Source: Pseudopyrenochaeta lycopersici
Lineage: Eukaryota > Ascomycota > Dothideomycetes > Pleosporales > Pseudopyrenochaetaceae
Assembly: GCA_003313425.1 (NCBI GenBank)
Contig: NHZP01000030.1
Coordinates: 124,001-188,000, forward strand
Reading direction: 5' to 3'
Length of the DNA: 64,000 nt
The notes under the pieces were generated by a model. The model saw only the letters and a program-made list of their open reading frames with translations. It was not told where the DNA came from and ran no database searches. Below, one piece after another: positions 36,082 through 47,268 of the stretch. Numbering within the stretch: the first letter of the stretch is position 1; every line of letters begins with the position of its first letter. Both the position numbers and the translations under genes were made by a program.

Positions 36082-38167
36082 TCAAGGCAGATCAGTCAGT
36101 TTCTGTATGACGGCGAATTTTGTTTTTGATTCGTCCGATAGTGGCGCGTTGCCAGGGCGATCCACGACAACAGCATACACGTTCGCTTGGGTCGCAGCTT
36201 CGGCCTCTGTAGGCAAAGAAAATCAGCAAGCATGTACGTCGTAATTTGTGAACCTAAAGATGACGCTCTGTAAAGGAGGTGATGCGAGGTGCGGGGTTGT
36301 TTGATTAAAAGTAAGATGATAAATTGCGATCGCCAACGTTTCGGGAGTGGTTGCCATGGACTTGGAACCTTTGCATTCGCCGAGAAAGACAGCGAGACCG
36401 ATAAAGGATAATTATGTGGGTATATGGAGGATAAGATATGGTGATTGTGTTCTGCCAAAGTGATAGTGCGAATATGTGAGAAGGGATGAAAGCGGTGATG
36501 GTATCTTGACCCAGTAATTGAAAAGAGCTTGAAATAAACATACCTTTAACGTTATCGGTCAAAAAGGTAACTTTAGACACGTCTTGGCCTAGCTCGGAGC
36601 AAATCTTCTCATACGAACTCTTTTCCAGCTTTGGGCCCGCATTGACAGTGTCGTAGTGTGCAGAGAAGAGTGGCTTGATATCACGCGTCGTCTGACCTTC
36701 TCGGACATAGGAGAAGAACTGGAGCTGTGCTTGTACACTTCCAGAGGAAAAGATGGCTAAAGTTTTGCCAGACGCTTTCCAAGCTTCCAATGTAGGCACT
36801 ACATCCTCGAAGAGAGGAGTTTTGAGATCACCATTCCGGAAGCCCGTTGTCCACAGGTGGCCTACGATGTTATTAGTCGAGTGGCATTATGTCGGTGCAA
36901 CATTGAAGACAAGGGTGGAGCTAGTATCATAGCGCAGCATAATGAGACAGAATGTGTATATCGCGATTTGGCTGTGATGAACGCATTCGCTACAGGCTAG
37001 GGTTCGCAGCAAGCTGACAGCCCTTAGCTTGGCACCATGATGGAGCGCTTGAACGGCGATGGCGACTATCGCAGTGGTGCTCTCGGTGGTCACAACCGGA
37101 CCGCTGATCTGTACTCGATCCGCACTACGAAGCTAGGGCAGCGCGGTGTCGGGGCTTGGTGATGGCAAGAACCTTGGAGCAGCGCTGTGATACGACAGAA
37201 CAGAGCACGGCGCCATGCTTCAGACGAATGAGCTGGGAAACCTTCTACCACCTACCTTGGAGCTGCTTCAGATACACGGCTTTGATATCTCGCCGCGTCA
37301 GATCCTCAACATGAGCGACCAGCGAATCGGCATCCTGCTTGGTCTCTTTTGGGAAGCCCACGATGAGGGTTTGGAAGTCCGAGTCGGACCATGAATCGCG
37401 TGCTAGTTTGGCGAGACTGGCAAGCGCATACGGATACTGCGGCTATTGTGAGCGGGCAGGAGAAAGGGGGCCGACCCCATGGGGGGGTCGCGTGACAGAT
37501 GACGGAGGTTGGACGCGCGAGATCAGCATCGGAAAGGCAAGGGCAGCAGAGCAACTGCATCTAGAACCCCAAAAGGAGGAAACGAGTGGCTTGGTGATTG
37601 CCGAAGTGATACCAGGAGCGTGGAGCAGCGGCCCGGGTTCGTTCTCGACTTTCTTTGGTGGTGTTGACCACGCCTTGCAGGCTTCCGCATGCGGGGAAGG
37701 CGTAACCCTCGAGACGACGAACATGGAAGCCGGCTACGACAGCGGACAGAGTAGGGAAAAGCTTACCATGACATCTTTGACGAAAGAGATGCTGGATATG
37801 GTACCCTCTATACTCGTAACACGGGCGCGGTCAGCAGGGCTCGAGTAACCTTGAACGGTCGCACGCGCAATTGAGACATTGGAAGGCGAGCGTTGCAGTG
37901 GCGCAAGTAAAACCCGGGGTAGGATGGCTGGGGGCAAACACAGCAAGACAAGTCCTTTGTCTGTAGTGCTCCGAGGACTGCTGGCTAGACCGACGGGCCA
38001 GCGAGCTGCGCGCCATCGCGGAGGCTGGTCGAGGCTGGTTGCAGCCTTTTACGAGACAAGTGGAGGTGATGGAAGACTCGAGAAGCGCAGGGCGAGGACT
38101 CACCAATGTCGAGCAGCACCACCTCAGACCCCCTCCAGCGCTCATCATCAATAACCGCGGCAGACAT
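36082..38167 (-). CDS. UTR4: Enolase-phosphatase E1 (methionine salvage)
   Basis: Five exons (38167-38104, 37807-37767, 37436-37256, 36861-36544, 36206-36082) give 242 aa, close to the 227 of yeast Utr4. Haloacid-dehalogenase motifs are present: VVLLDIEGTISSISFVKDVM (motif I, Asp-x-Glu type, assembled across intron 1), FSSGSVQAQLQFF (motif II), GPKLEKSSYEKI (motif III Lys) and FLTDNVKEAEAA (motif IV). The enzyme acts on the diketo phosphate intermediate of the 5'-methylthioadenosine cycle, enolising and dephosphorylating it, in the cytosol or nucleus. All four introns are 296-394 bases, several times longer than those of neighbouring genes, yet have normal GT-AG ends and every phase closes. 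No conserved domain sequence is missing, so the introns do not hide exons. Confidence 0.93.
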
Positions 38168-40262
38168 GATGCTGATGACGATGTTGTTGTTGTTTGTTTG
38201 TTTGTTGAGTACCGGGCGGTGAGCAGCGGTGAGGCGAAAATTTTCTGATATAGAGCCTTATTCCGCGTTCTGTGATGTTGTGTGTCCGGGCCGAGCTGCC
38301 ATTGGTGCGAATAGGCAGGAGACCAACACCAAAGGAGAGCGGTGTAGTAGACAAAAGTCGTGGTATACAGTTATGATAACGAGAGAATAGGGGAATTGCT
38401 ACATGAGGCCTAGTACATTGTCAAGTGGTGTGTTGAGTAAGAAAATTTTTCGTATAGACGCAACCACACTGGCTGCTGAAGCTCTCCGCGATATCAAAAC
38501 AGCAGGTGCACATGTGCACGATGGCTCTGTTCTCGATTCCCTGTTTTGCGGCATTGCTCGGGCCAGGAGCTTGATGTGGATCCGAAGAGCTCACAAACAT
38601 GGCCCACGGCCCGTGGCCGCATCTTCGGGCGTGTGTTGTCGAGGGCTGTTGTCGAGGGAGCTGGGCAAGCGAAACCTTGGGAATGTACATTCCGATGCTG
38701 CTTTGCCCTGGGTGCCGTAGACTGACGGGTGGCAGCCGTAGACCCACTGATATCCACATGCCATATGGGAGAGACCCGCTATCATCACGACAATGTCTGA
38801 AACCCAATAGGCCACAAGAGTGGAAATAAACTGTGTTGTCTACAAAAAAACAGCTGTCGCTCCACACCGCTATGGAGGATTTCAGGGACAAGGTACAACA
38901 AAGTGGGTACAAGGAAATGCCCGCCGCATTGTTACCTGCAGTAGTGACGGTGGAAGGCGGCGAGGGCCTGTCCAGCCGGCTGTTGTGGGTGGCAGATTGT
39001 CTCTCCTGTTATGCAGCATGCTGCAGTCTACTGCAAGGCCCTAATTGGAGTGCAGCTGGCAAGCTTACTACTGGCCTGGGCGGCCCCTACGGCGCAGCCA
39101 GGCTGGTCAATGGACCCGAGGCCGGACAACAAACAGAAGAATTGGGAAGAGGATTGCAGAGAGGCAATCTCATTCGCGCAAGGCTGGGTACACCGACTTT
39201 GTTTCATCTCCACTGCATGCTACCGCGGCCAGTGTACTGAGGACACGATTCTGCAATGGAAAAGCGCACTTGTTGGGAGGTGGATAGCATTGAGAGGGTG
39301 AGAGCATGAGCTTTCCCCAGATTTCCACACGTCTCTAGCCGCCTCCCGTCCGAGGGTGGTGCTTTGACGCGGAATTGGAGCGAGACAGGCGCACCAGAGG
39401 GCGACTCCGAGCGCTAACACTCGAAACTCTTGTCATGCTGCATTGGGGGCGTGGAGCCCCTGAAGCGTACAGCAGTTGGCTGCGTTGCGTTCCGCTCGCG
39501 GCGCTGATAGCACTATGCGAGCGAGCCAGCCTGGTGGGCAGTGGCAAGCATCTCGATGGACTGCACGATAACGGTTCTTGTTAGAGCAGCTCGTGGGAGG
39601 GTGGGAGCGGCTGTTTGATGGCACCAATAACAGGCCAGGTGGCAGCTTTGTCCGACATTGCAACAGGACACGATCAGCAGAGCTCTCGAGGGGACGTCAG
39701 CCGGCGCTTGGGGCTAAGCCAGCATTGGCACACGACAGCAGCAGCGCCGCCTGGCAGGCTGGCAGGCCTGGGTGCTCGCCATGCCCACCCGTTATTGTGA
39801 GGCAGGGTCAATGTTTCAGCGCTGCTCGTCCGTCCAAGGCGTCATAATGCTCGCACCCTCGACACCCAGAAACTGGGACTGGCGGCGGCCGACGCACGCG
39901 GAGAACGGACGAGACGGTGACTGAGGGCGTGACGGGAGCGTGACCCTCCCCACCGCACCCCAGCGCAGGCCCGAGGAAGCCGGCAGCGACGGTTCTGCCA
40001 AAGCTGCCAAAGCAGCCAAAGCAGGGCCAGCGAAGTCGCAAGGTGACGAGCGTCGAAGACCACAGAAGGCCGTCGAAAGTTGGCAGGCCAGTGGCGGAAT
40101 CCGGTTGGTGTTGGGCTGGCGCCGCTTTAGCACCAGGTGATGCAAGCCACGACAGCACGCTATGCCGTTCTCGCACCCCTGCCAGTGTCACCGCCTGCTT
40201 TTGCCGCTAGCCTGCATCGGGTCGAGGCCTGGCTCAGCTCGCTCCCTCCTCTAATACCCAGG
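38168..40262. other. GC-rich intergenic region
   Basis: Upstream region of UTR4 on one side and of the kinase on the other. Many overlapping frames are open on both strands, as expected from GC-rich non-coding DNA. Small repeats occur: a TTG/TTTG run at about 38181-38207 and three GCCAAAGCN units near 40007-40033. No gene is supported. Confidence 0.55.
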
Positions 40263-41458
40263 AGCGCCGTCTTTTACCCGCTATCACATCACCACGATCT
40301 TCCGATGCCTCCATAACCCGTACCGCTCTTCTGTTCCTCGTCGTTGTTCGCAAGCCCAGCGTTGCTTCCTCTTCCGTCCCACCTCCTCCTCCTCCGCTGC
40401 TTCCCTAATAATTGCCGCATTCCACTCGTTCCTTCCGCAACCGCTGTCTTGCTTCGACGTCAACAACATTCCTCCCTTGGCTCTTAGGCCTCACCCCCTC
40501 CGACCTCCACCACCGCCTCTTCCAAGACATCCCACTCGACGCCAATCTACCCGACCACACCTCTGCCGCCACCGGTCATTGATTTTGATGTGACAAAGAG
40601 AGAGCGCTGCTGGCCATCACCGACACCGCCCGACAGCCGCTTCGCACTCCCTTGACACCCACACGTCAACGTCAACTCCAACACGACCACCTGCGCCGCA
40701 CTGTAGACTGCTTTTGGACAAGAAGACGTTTGATGCTCCTGCCCCATCGAACCTTTACCCAGTCACGCCTGCCAACTCTAGCTCCATCTCAACCAACTCC
40801 GAGAACCTGCTAGTTCTTCGGTGAGCCCGTGCGCCTGACTCACCCTGCCAACTTCGTCATCCGGACAGGCCCTCTTCTGTCTGCCTCTCGACGAACCTCC
40901 ACGTGTTACGACTCTCCTCTATTTACGCAGCGATACAACTACCTTGCCGGACCTCTAGGCCCTCAACCCCCAACAACACCCCCCAGATTGCTCGTTGACC
41001 CGGGCTATCCATCCGCAATTAATACCAACAAATGAGAACCACACTCTCTTGAATCTTTCCTTGCTTTTTTCCGTCGACGGACTCCTTGTGCATATTCCCG
41101 ACGACGTTGCTCCTGCTTTCGGTTTCCTTAGAGCGCCTTACTGCAGCCTGCCTGCAACCTGTTAACTTAACGACATCTTCTGCGGTCCGTGCTTTTATCC
41201 CATTCCGGATCGGACGCTATCATAAAACATTTCATTGCTATCTTTACTGGATCTTCGTCGTCACCTAAAAGTCTGATAGAGCATCGCTTTTGGGTCGACG
41301 GCTGCCGATCCACTGTCTGATTACGACTTCGAGCCTCAAATTCCGGTGTTCCATTTGTTTACTTGCCTCGCTTCACCTTCACCAGCGACAAGCCACCGGG
41401 TAGACCTTTCGAGTTCCCCTTCGGCCCGCTACCTACCTCTCGTTTCCGACCGTTCCTT
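40263..41458 (+). promoter_or_regulatory. Pyrimidine-rich leader with short uORFs upstream of the kinase
   Basis: About 1.2 kb of strongly C/T-rich sequence on the coding strand precedes the kinase ATG. It holds only four ATGs: a three-codon uORF at 40305, an immediate ATG-TGA start-stop at 40588, a 26-codon uORF at 40733-40813 and a six-codon uORF at 41032-41052. The final 400 bases lack ATG altogether. A possible leader intron (GTGAGC to ACAG, about 40821-40867) is visible. Transcript start is unknown, so how much is leader and how much promoter is inference. Confidence 0.55.
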
Positions 41459-43363
41459 ATGGATTGTATGCGCAACCAGCTTCAAGATGGCGTTGTGCTT
41501 AACGGACGGTACGAGACCATCTCTCCACTCAACCATGGCTCCTTTGGCATGGTCTTCCAGGCCAAGGACCTAGTCACTGGCGACAACGTTGCTGTCAAGG
41601 TCATCACCAAGCCTACTGCCGCCATTAATTGCCCCTCGGCGTTCGCAGTTGATGACCGCTCCGAAGAACTCGGAGTCCACCTCCACCTTGGCGATCACCC
41701 CAACGTGGTCAATCTTCTCCAGTCCTTCGAGACCCAGAACCACATCTACCTGGTTCTGGAGTTCTGCTCTAATGGCGATTTGTACGAAGCCATTCGCATG
41801 GACAAGGGTCCTTTGGAGACTGAGCACGTTCGCGACTTCATGATGCAACTGGTTGGTGCTGTTGAGTTCATCCACTCAAAGGGCATCTATCATCGCGACA
41901 TCAAGCCAGAGAACATCTTTCTCACCCAGTCTGGCTCCATGAAGTTGGGCGACCTTGGCCTCGCCACTTCTGACGCTTGGTCTTGGGAGGTCGCCGTTGG
42001 TAGCGACCGATATATGGCTCCTGAGCAGTACGACCCGTCCAACACTGGCTATGCGCCTGCCAAGGCAGACATCTGGGCCATTGGCATCGTCCTTCTCAAT
42101 GTTCTCTTCCAGCGCAACCCTTTCGCTGTTCCATCCACCTCGGATCCTCTGTACGCCGACTTCGCTCTCGACCGTCAGAGCCTCTTTGACGTCTTCCCCA
42201 ATATGTCTCAGGACACATTTGAGGTCATCAGGCACTGCCTCGCCCTTGATCCCGAGAAGCGTGACCTCACTGCCGTCAAGGACGCTCTCGCTCGCGTCAT
42301 CAGCTTCACTACCGATGACGAGAGTCTAGATGAGTTCTGCACTGAGGAGCGTGACGTTGTCGCCGTTGGTGCCAATCGCGAGCCACTTCGCACTCCTTCC
42401 ATCTCGACACCTCAGCTCGACAATGGTGGATCCTTCCCATGGGCCAAGGCTCTTGCGATGTCTCCACCACAGTCGTTCCGCCAACTCTCAGTCATCCAAG
42501 ACACCGAGGCCTATGAGGAGGACTTGTTCTCCGGTCCTCCCTACGATGTCAAGCCAAGCACTGCTTCTGCTGCATCATTTGTTGACTCCGGTTTGGGACT
42601 GTCTTTCAAGTCAATTGAACTCACCGAGCCAAAGTCAATGACCATTGCACGATCCAAGCCCGTTCCCATCTCGGGTTCGCTCCCAGCCAAGCCTTACAGC
42701 AGCATGGCGTCCGTCTTTGGCAAGAAGCGTGATGTCTTCTCGAAGAGCTGGAGCGACTTGTGGGATGAGGAAGATGATGATGCGCAATTCATTGCCGAGA
42801 TCGAAAACAGCTATACTCCCTTTGCAGCTGAGAAGCAGCCGAAGCTAGTGGTCTCCGAGGCCGGGTCTGGTGTCTCCACCCCCCGTGGTGGTTTGTCTGA
42901 GATCAAGAACCCTGCCACCATCCACAACAGCAGGAGCCGCTCGCCAAAGAACCGTCGTGTCGCTGATCACGTCAGCGCTAGCACTGGTTTCGTCTTTGAG
43001 GAGCATCATTCGCCACCCTCTGCTCGCTTCTCTCCTCCTCCGAAGCGTACCACCGCGGACAAGTGGGCCGCCTTAGGTGACCGCAGGCGAAGCCCTGCTG
43101 TCCAGGTACCGCAACATACTCCATCAAAGCCTGCTAGGTCGCCCAAGCAAGCTCAGTCCACGCCGATCTCCGCCCGGAAGCGGAGCCGAACTGGGACTGG
43201 GAAGCGACCAATCCATTGGGGCCCCAGCCAGAATGAGAACAACCATAACAATGCTACCAGTAGCTGGGAGCAAAACAACTGGTACAAGTCGAAAGACTGG
43301 CGCCAACATACCGGTCACGCTCAGTTGAGCGACGACCTTGGCGATTTTGAGTGGGTGTGGTAG
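41459..43363 (+). CDS. RAN1/KSP1-like serine/threonine protein kinase
   Basis: Single exon, 634 aa from the ATG at 41459; the longer open frame begins at a TTG and was not used. The kinase domain fills residues 18-315: glycine loop LNHGSFGMVF, catalytic Lys47 (VAVKVI), HRDIKPEN (145-152), a GDLGLA version of DFG with Asp165, and YMAPEQ. The HGSFG loop, the GDLGLATSDAWS segment and the GSDRYMAPEQ segment place it in the fungal Ran1/Pat1-Sks1-Ksp1 group, which couples nutrient state to development and filamentous growth. The C-terminal half is low complexity with many Ser/Pro and Arg/Ser sites and a WSDLWDEEDDD acidic patch, and it ends in a conserved-looking GDFEWVW. Long upstream leader and uORFs suggest translational control. 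Confidence 0.9.
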   Translation: MDCMRNQLQDGVVLNGRYETISPLNHGSFGMVFQAKDLVTGDNVAVKVITKPTAAINCPSAFAVDDRSEELGVHLHLGDHPNVVNLLQSFETQNHIYLVLEFCSNGDLYEAIRMDKGPLETEHVRDFMMQLVGAVEFIHSKGIYHRDIKPENIFLTQSGSMKLGDLGLATSDAWSWEVAVGSDRYMAPEQYDPSNTGYAPAKADIWAIGIVLLNVLFQRNPFAVPSTSDPLYADFALDRQSLFDVFPNMSQDTFEVIRHCLALDPEKRDLTAVKDALARVISFTTDDESLDEFCTEERDVVAVGANREPLRTPSISTPQLDNGGSFPWAKALAMSPPQSFRQLSVIQDTEAYEEDLFSGPPYDVKPSTASAASFVDSGLGLSFKSIELTEPKSMTIARSKPVPISGSLPAKPYSSMASVFGKKRDVFSKSWSDLWDEEDDDAQFIAEIENSYTPFAAEKQPKLVVSEAGSGVSTPRGGLSEIKNPATIHNSRSRSPKNRRVADHVSASTGFVFEEHHSPPSARFSPPPKRTTADKWAALGDRRRSPAVQVPQHTPSKPARSPKQAQSTPISARKRSRTGTGKRPIHWGPSQNENNHNNATSSWEQNNWYKSKDWRQHTGHAQLSDDLGDFEWVW

Positions 43364-44082
43364 GCATCATGTCCTGCCACTTGTTAGTCTTGACAACTTT
43401 TCTATCCTTATTTCTTTTTTTTCATTGGCCTTCGAAGAATACGTTGTTTGTGGGAAGCAAGAGTCTCACTCTCTCCACCACTTGAACCATCCTCCCCTTT
43501 TCGAGTCAAATTGTAGCTTTAGAGATACCATTTTCCTTGTCTCCTCTCCTCTCTACACCTGTATACTCTTCACTCGACGCATACCACCACTACCTCCGCA
43601 TATCCTTCGATTCTATCTTGTCGCTTGGTATCTCTCCTTTGTTACTATTCGGGCGTGCTTTTGGTTCAGAGAGCATTGAGACACTTGGCATGAATGGCGC
43701 GGATGAAACAAACTGTTCTGATGAGGGAGATTCATCAAACCGAAACCACTGATATATGATGGAAGCGAGCGGCATCTGGGACGGAGTTCATTTGTTTTTG
43801 CATCAAGGGATGGTATATCCATCATACAATTCGCTTCTACCATAGGGATGTTTAGTTAGTCAAGACTCGTATCCGTCGGGATCTTCACCGTGTCTCTCGT
43901 GAAGAGAGGTGCGTGAAGGTCCGGGATTTACCCACTCAAACCACTTATCTTCTGCCTCGCGCTGTGATGTGATGATACAGTGCAGGCTAAAGGGAAGACG
44001 CAAGATTGCACAAAGCCTTGGAGATGTATCTATGTAGATAGCTTCAACTTTAACTAATTATGTCGACTTCGTACGCAATCAT
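43364..44082. other. Spacer between convergent 3' ends
   Basis: Begins with T-rich 3' flank of the kinase gene and ends at the stop of the DAO-family oxidoreductase. No gene supported. Confidence 0.65.
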
Positions 44083-45498
44083 CTAGACTATTTCCTGCTT
44101 TGGTGCCGTCATCTCATCATGCATCGATGCGCCAGCACGTAACCTCCCCCTCGTCATGGCGAATCTACCCGGCATGCCAAATTCCCCAGCAACGTCGTCG
44201 AACCCATGGTCGGACCGCACCATCTTCGCCACAGCTCTCGCAGCCGTAGCTATCATAGCCATCCCGCCGCCGTTGAACCCAGCTAACATCCACTGTGTCC
44301 CTGATCCAGGCACACGGCCAATACACGGTGCCCCATCGGGCGTAACGCCCATTATACCCACCCATGTACACTCCGTCTCAGCTTTACTGTCTTCCCAACC
44401 CCGGAAAGTAGTCTGCATGTACCCCTTCCAGTGCTGCTCTACGCGCGCCGAGAAGCGGCGGCTGTCGTCGAAGTTGTGCTGCCACGACGGCTTGTCTGCG
44501 GCGTAGTGCCATTGCCCGCCTCCCACGACGATGCTGCCGTCGGGCCGCGGGTTGAGGTAGTCGACGCCCGTAGGTCCCTGGCCATCTGGCGCAAAGTGGA
44601 TGTTGTACGTATTCGTGAGGTGCGGGTGTACAGGTGAGGAGGGGGCGTGGTGTGAAGCCATGCCTTTTACCGGGATGATGGTGCCTGTGAAGGAAGGGAG
44701 GAGGCCGGCTGTGTATGCGTTTGTTGCTAAGACGAGTTTCGCAGCGCGCAGAGTGCCGCGAGGTGTATTGAGGATGTTTGATTCGCCTTCTGAAGTCGAG
44801 GACGAGGAGAGAGATGTTACGGGCGTGTTGGTCTGTACATTCAGATGATCTGGATACTGCTGGACAAGTCGATCAAGCAATTCCGTAACGAACTTGTAAG
44901 GCCAGAAACTCGCTGCGGGGACACTGAAAGCATGTTTCGCTCCCTTGATACTCGTCACTTGTTCTGCGGCCTCTTCACCCAGATAGCTAACATGTTTTGT
45001 CCACCGCTCGCCTGTTTTCTTATCCCGCTCGTACACGTTGGTCACTGCGTCGGCCTCGGACGAGGAGAGGAAGACGTCGAAAGAGCAACGCAGCTCAAAC
45101 TCACAGTCCAAATCTTCCTCGTCTACAATGGTTTTGAGCTCATTTATTACGCCGCGGACGTATGTTTGGAGCTCGTTCCTTGCCTGTGCATTTGGCAAAC
45201 CAGCCAACGTCGCTGTTTTGACTTTTGCGTGACCACCATTGCGTGCTGTGGCTCCGGAGCAAAGCTGTCTGGCTTCTAGTATGACTACTTTTGGTACTAC
45301 TTGCCCATCTTTTTCTTGCGACGAATAGGTTTTGAGGATGTGGTATGCTGTTGTTATACCAGCCATGCCCGAGCCGATGATGGCAATGTCGCATTCTGAT
45401 GGTAGGTCGGATGTAGAGCGCAAGTTTGCGTACTTTTGTGGTTCGCTGAGCCAGTATGAAGTCACTGGGTTGGGGACGGGGTGGATTTGCTGAGCCAT
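44083..45498 (-). CDS. FAD-dependent oxidoreductase, DAO superfamily
   Basis: Intronless, 471 aa. The dinucleotide-binding motif DIAIIGSGMAGITTAYH lies at residues 37-53 after a short N-terminal arm containing SYWLSEP. GATARNGGHAK (about 92-102) contacts FAD. The C-terminal part has PDGSIVVGGG and the ATP-like pair GIMGVTPDGAPCIGRVPG and GFNGGGMAMI, the usual ending of the glycine oxidase/sarcosine oxidase-like DAO group in fungi. It should oxidise a C-N bond of an amino acid, N-methyl amino acid or polyamine; which one is not decidable. No peroxisomal SKL-type end is present (it ends KQEIV). It is only distantly similar to the DAO-family protein at 2436-3705. Confidence 0.88.
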   Translation of the reverse strand: MAQQIHPVPNPVTSYWLSEPQKYANLRSTSDLPSECDIAIIGSGMAGITTAYHILKTYSSQEKDGQVVPKVVILEARQLCSGATARNGGHAKVKTATLAGLPNAQARNELQTYVRGVINELKTIVDEEDLDCEFELRCSFDVFLSSSEADAVTNVYERDKKTGERWTKHVSYLGEEAAEQVTSIKGAKHAFSVPAASFWPYKFVTELLDRLVQQYPDHLNVQTNTPVTSLSSSSTSEGESNILNTPRGTLRAAKLVLATNAYTAGLLPSFTGTIIPVKGMASHHAPSSPVHPHLTNTYNIHFAPDGQGPTGVDYLNPRPDGSIVVGGGQWHYAADKPSWQHNFDDSRRFSARVEQHWKGYMQTTFRGWEDSKAETECTWVGIMGVTPDGAPCIGRVPGSGTQWMLAGFNGGGMAMIATAARAVAKMVRSDHGFDDVAGEFGMPGRFAMTRGRLRAGASMHDEMTAPKQEIV

Positions 45499-45974
45499 GC
45501 TTTGCTTTGGTTGTGGTTGTAGACGATGTAGCGAAGGGCCAGTGGGACATGTGAGTAGAAAGTCTGATTGTTACCCTCAGTGGCGGTTCATCCTATATTC
45601 AGTAAGGTCTGAGCCATGATGGTATTTATTATTGAGATTTCGGCATTGAGCAAATGATTCTGTAGGCTCTGGTGTTGGTCCGATCGGTATTCGGGATACT
45701 GTCTTGAGTGACGAAGTTTCCACCTTCCCTCCTGAGCTTTATCTAGAGAAATCTGTTATCTCAGCATGACAGTGGGCGTGATATTCTACCCATGATCAAG
45801 ACATATATTCTGACAATCGCCGACTGAACGACATGGAACGAAAGTATTGAAAGAAACTGGCTCATACAAGATATAAAATTTACTACATAGCAGTGGGTAT
45901 CATAGAACAATGAAAGCAATCAAGAGACTATGTGCTCAACTGACCTTTCAACATGAAGTTGAAAACCCTGTCAA
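45499..45974. other. Intergenic, no gene seen
   Basis: Promoter side of the DAO-family gene and 3' flank of MED6. Confidence 0.65.
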
Positions 45975-47096
45975 TCACAAGGGCACAGTCGGCGTTGTTG
46001 GACTTGCGAGCCCTCCCTGACTCTTCCTTCTGTTCTTGCTCTTCTTCGGCGCAGGAGCAACGCTGCTCTTCCTACTATGGGCATCAACACCACTTGGGGT
46101 CGCTGTGCCCTTTGGTGTTCCTATTGATGAGGGCGCTATGCTCGGAGGCTGCGTTTCTAACTTTGGAAGTGTAACGGCAGGCGCGGCTTGTGCGGCTTGG
46201 GCAGCCTGCTCCTGCGCCTTATTCCTTGCATCTACAGCCGTGCGTGTGTTCTCGAAGACGAAGGCGCCAGGCTCACCCTTTAGTGGGTTCTCGTCCATGT
46301 ACTCGTCTCCGTAAGCGTTGGTCAATCTCAGCGACTGCATGAACAGCGCGTCGGAAAACTCGGTGGTGGAAGCAACAGCATCCGTGGTCTGCGCCGTGGC
46401 CCCAGCACCTTGTAACTGCGACGCAGCAGTATCCGGATCCGTTGGAGCCAGTGTCGGACTACCAATGCGACTCGCCGTGGTTGCTGCTTTTGTGCCTTCG
46501 TACGAAGGAGGGAAATACGAATAGCCGGTTGCGGGGCTCCAATGCGTCATGTTTTTGGAGATTTCGGCCATTTGCTGCATACGCGTCGACACGAGGAGCT
46601 GCGTAAGCTGTTAGCTCTTGCTTCCCAAGCCAACACGGCGGTCCGGGTGTGATGACGCTGGACGACTAACCAAGCGCGACTGGACTACGTCCAATAGACT
46701 GGGCGCCATGAGCACCTTGGTCCCTTGCGTATACCAATTGCCCTCGACATGCGTGTCTATCTTGCCCTCGTTATTCGGCACTTTGTTTTGCCTCTGCAGA
46801 ACCCACGGCTGGCCCTCGCCCTGGGGCTCGCCGGCGATCATGAATTGCACGCCCTGAGGCTCCCGGCGCAGTCTCTCGTCCCACAGCTTCCGGTCATTCA
46901 TCACCTGCTGGCCACTTGGGTCGATGTGGAGATTGTTGAGCACGGCAACGTTTATGCACATGGGCTCGAACCATGGCGATGAGGTGAAGTAGTAGAAAGG
47001 GTTGTTTCCGTAGTTGAGGTCTTGATTTGGGACCCCGCCGAGCAGATGGGGCTGGTCGAACTCCTGCTCATCGGGAAGGGGGATTTGGGGAGGCAT
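45975..47096 (-). CDS. MED6: Mediator complex subunit 6
   Basis: Exons 47096-46671 and 46598-45975 (72-base intron) give 349 aa. The N-terminal domain shows the Med6 pattern: NPFYYFTSSPWFEP, then FMIAGEPQGEGQPWVLQRQNK, then a NWYTQGTKVLMAPSLLDVVQSRL segment continuing over the intron into STRMQQMAEISKNMTHWSPATGYSYFP. Med6 sits in the Mediator head and is needed for most RNA polymerase II transcription. The C-terminal third is Ala/Gln/Pro-rich and disordered with a basic patch KKSKNRRKS that could serve as a nuclear localisation signal. It is divergent with the MMTAG2-like gene, with start codons 172 bases apart. Confidence 0.9.
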
Positions 47097-47268
47097 GATG
47101 ACAGTCAGTATCGCGATTGTATGTGAGAGTTGCTGCGGGCCTGCATTGAGGCTGCAGCGAGCTTCTCGTGGGGGGAGGGAGCTTGGGCGCGCTAGGGGGC
47201 GGACCTCCGTCACTTGCCCGCAATTTACCTCGACGCTCTCAGACTTGACAGCAAGCAACCACAACACC
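47097..47268. promoter_or_regulatory. Compact bidirectional promoter, MED6 / MMTAG2-like
   Basis: Only 172 bases separate the two divergent start codons, so both core promoters and both 5' leaders must fit here. No TATA box is evident. Confidence 0.7.

Noticed and set aside
37339..37848. 169-aa plus-strand ORF antisense to UTR4
   Set aside because: Lies across UTR4 introns and exons in GC-rich DNA and has no motif. UTR4 itself is well supported on the other strand.
36207..38103. snoRNA or extra coding exons in the long UTR4 introns
   Set aside because: No C/D boxes (TGATGA with CTGA) were found on the sense strand, and the spliced protein already has all family motifs at normal length.
38833..39240. 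135-codon plus-strand ORF in the GC-rich spacer
   Set aside because: Begins at GTG. Several other frames are open over the same bases, as expected for GC-rich non-coding DNA.
39940..40140. ORF with AKAAKAAKAGPAK repeat
   Set aside because: Starts with GTG and reflects three copies of a 9-base unit; no gene-like context.
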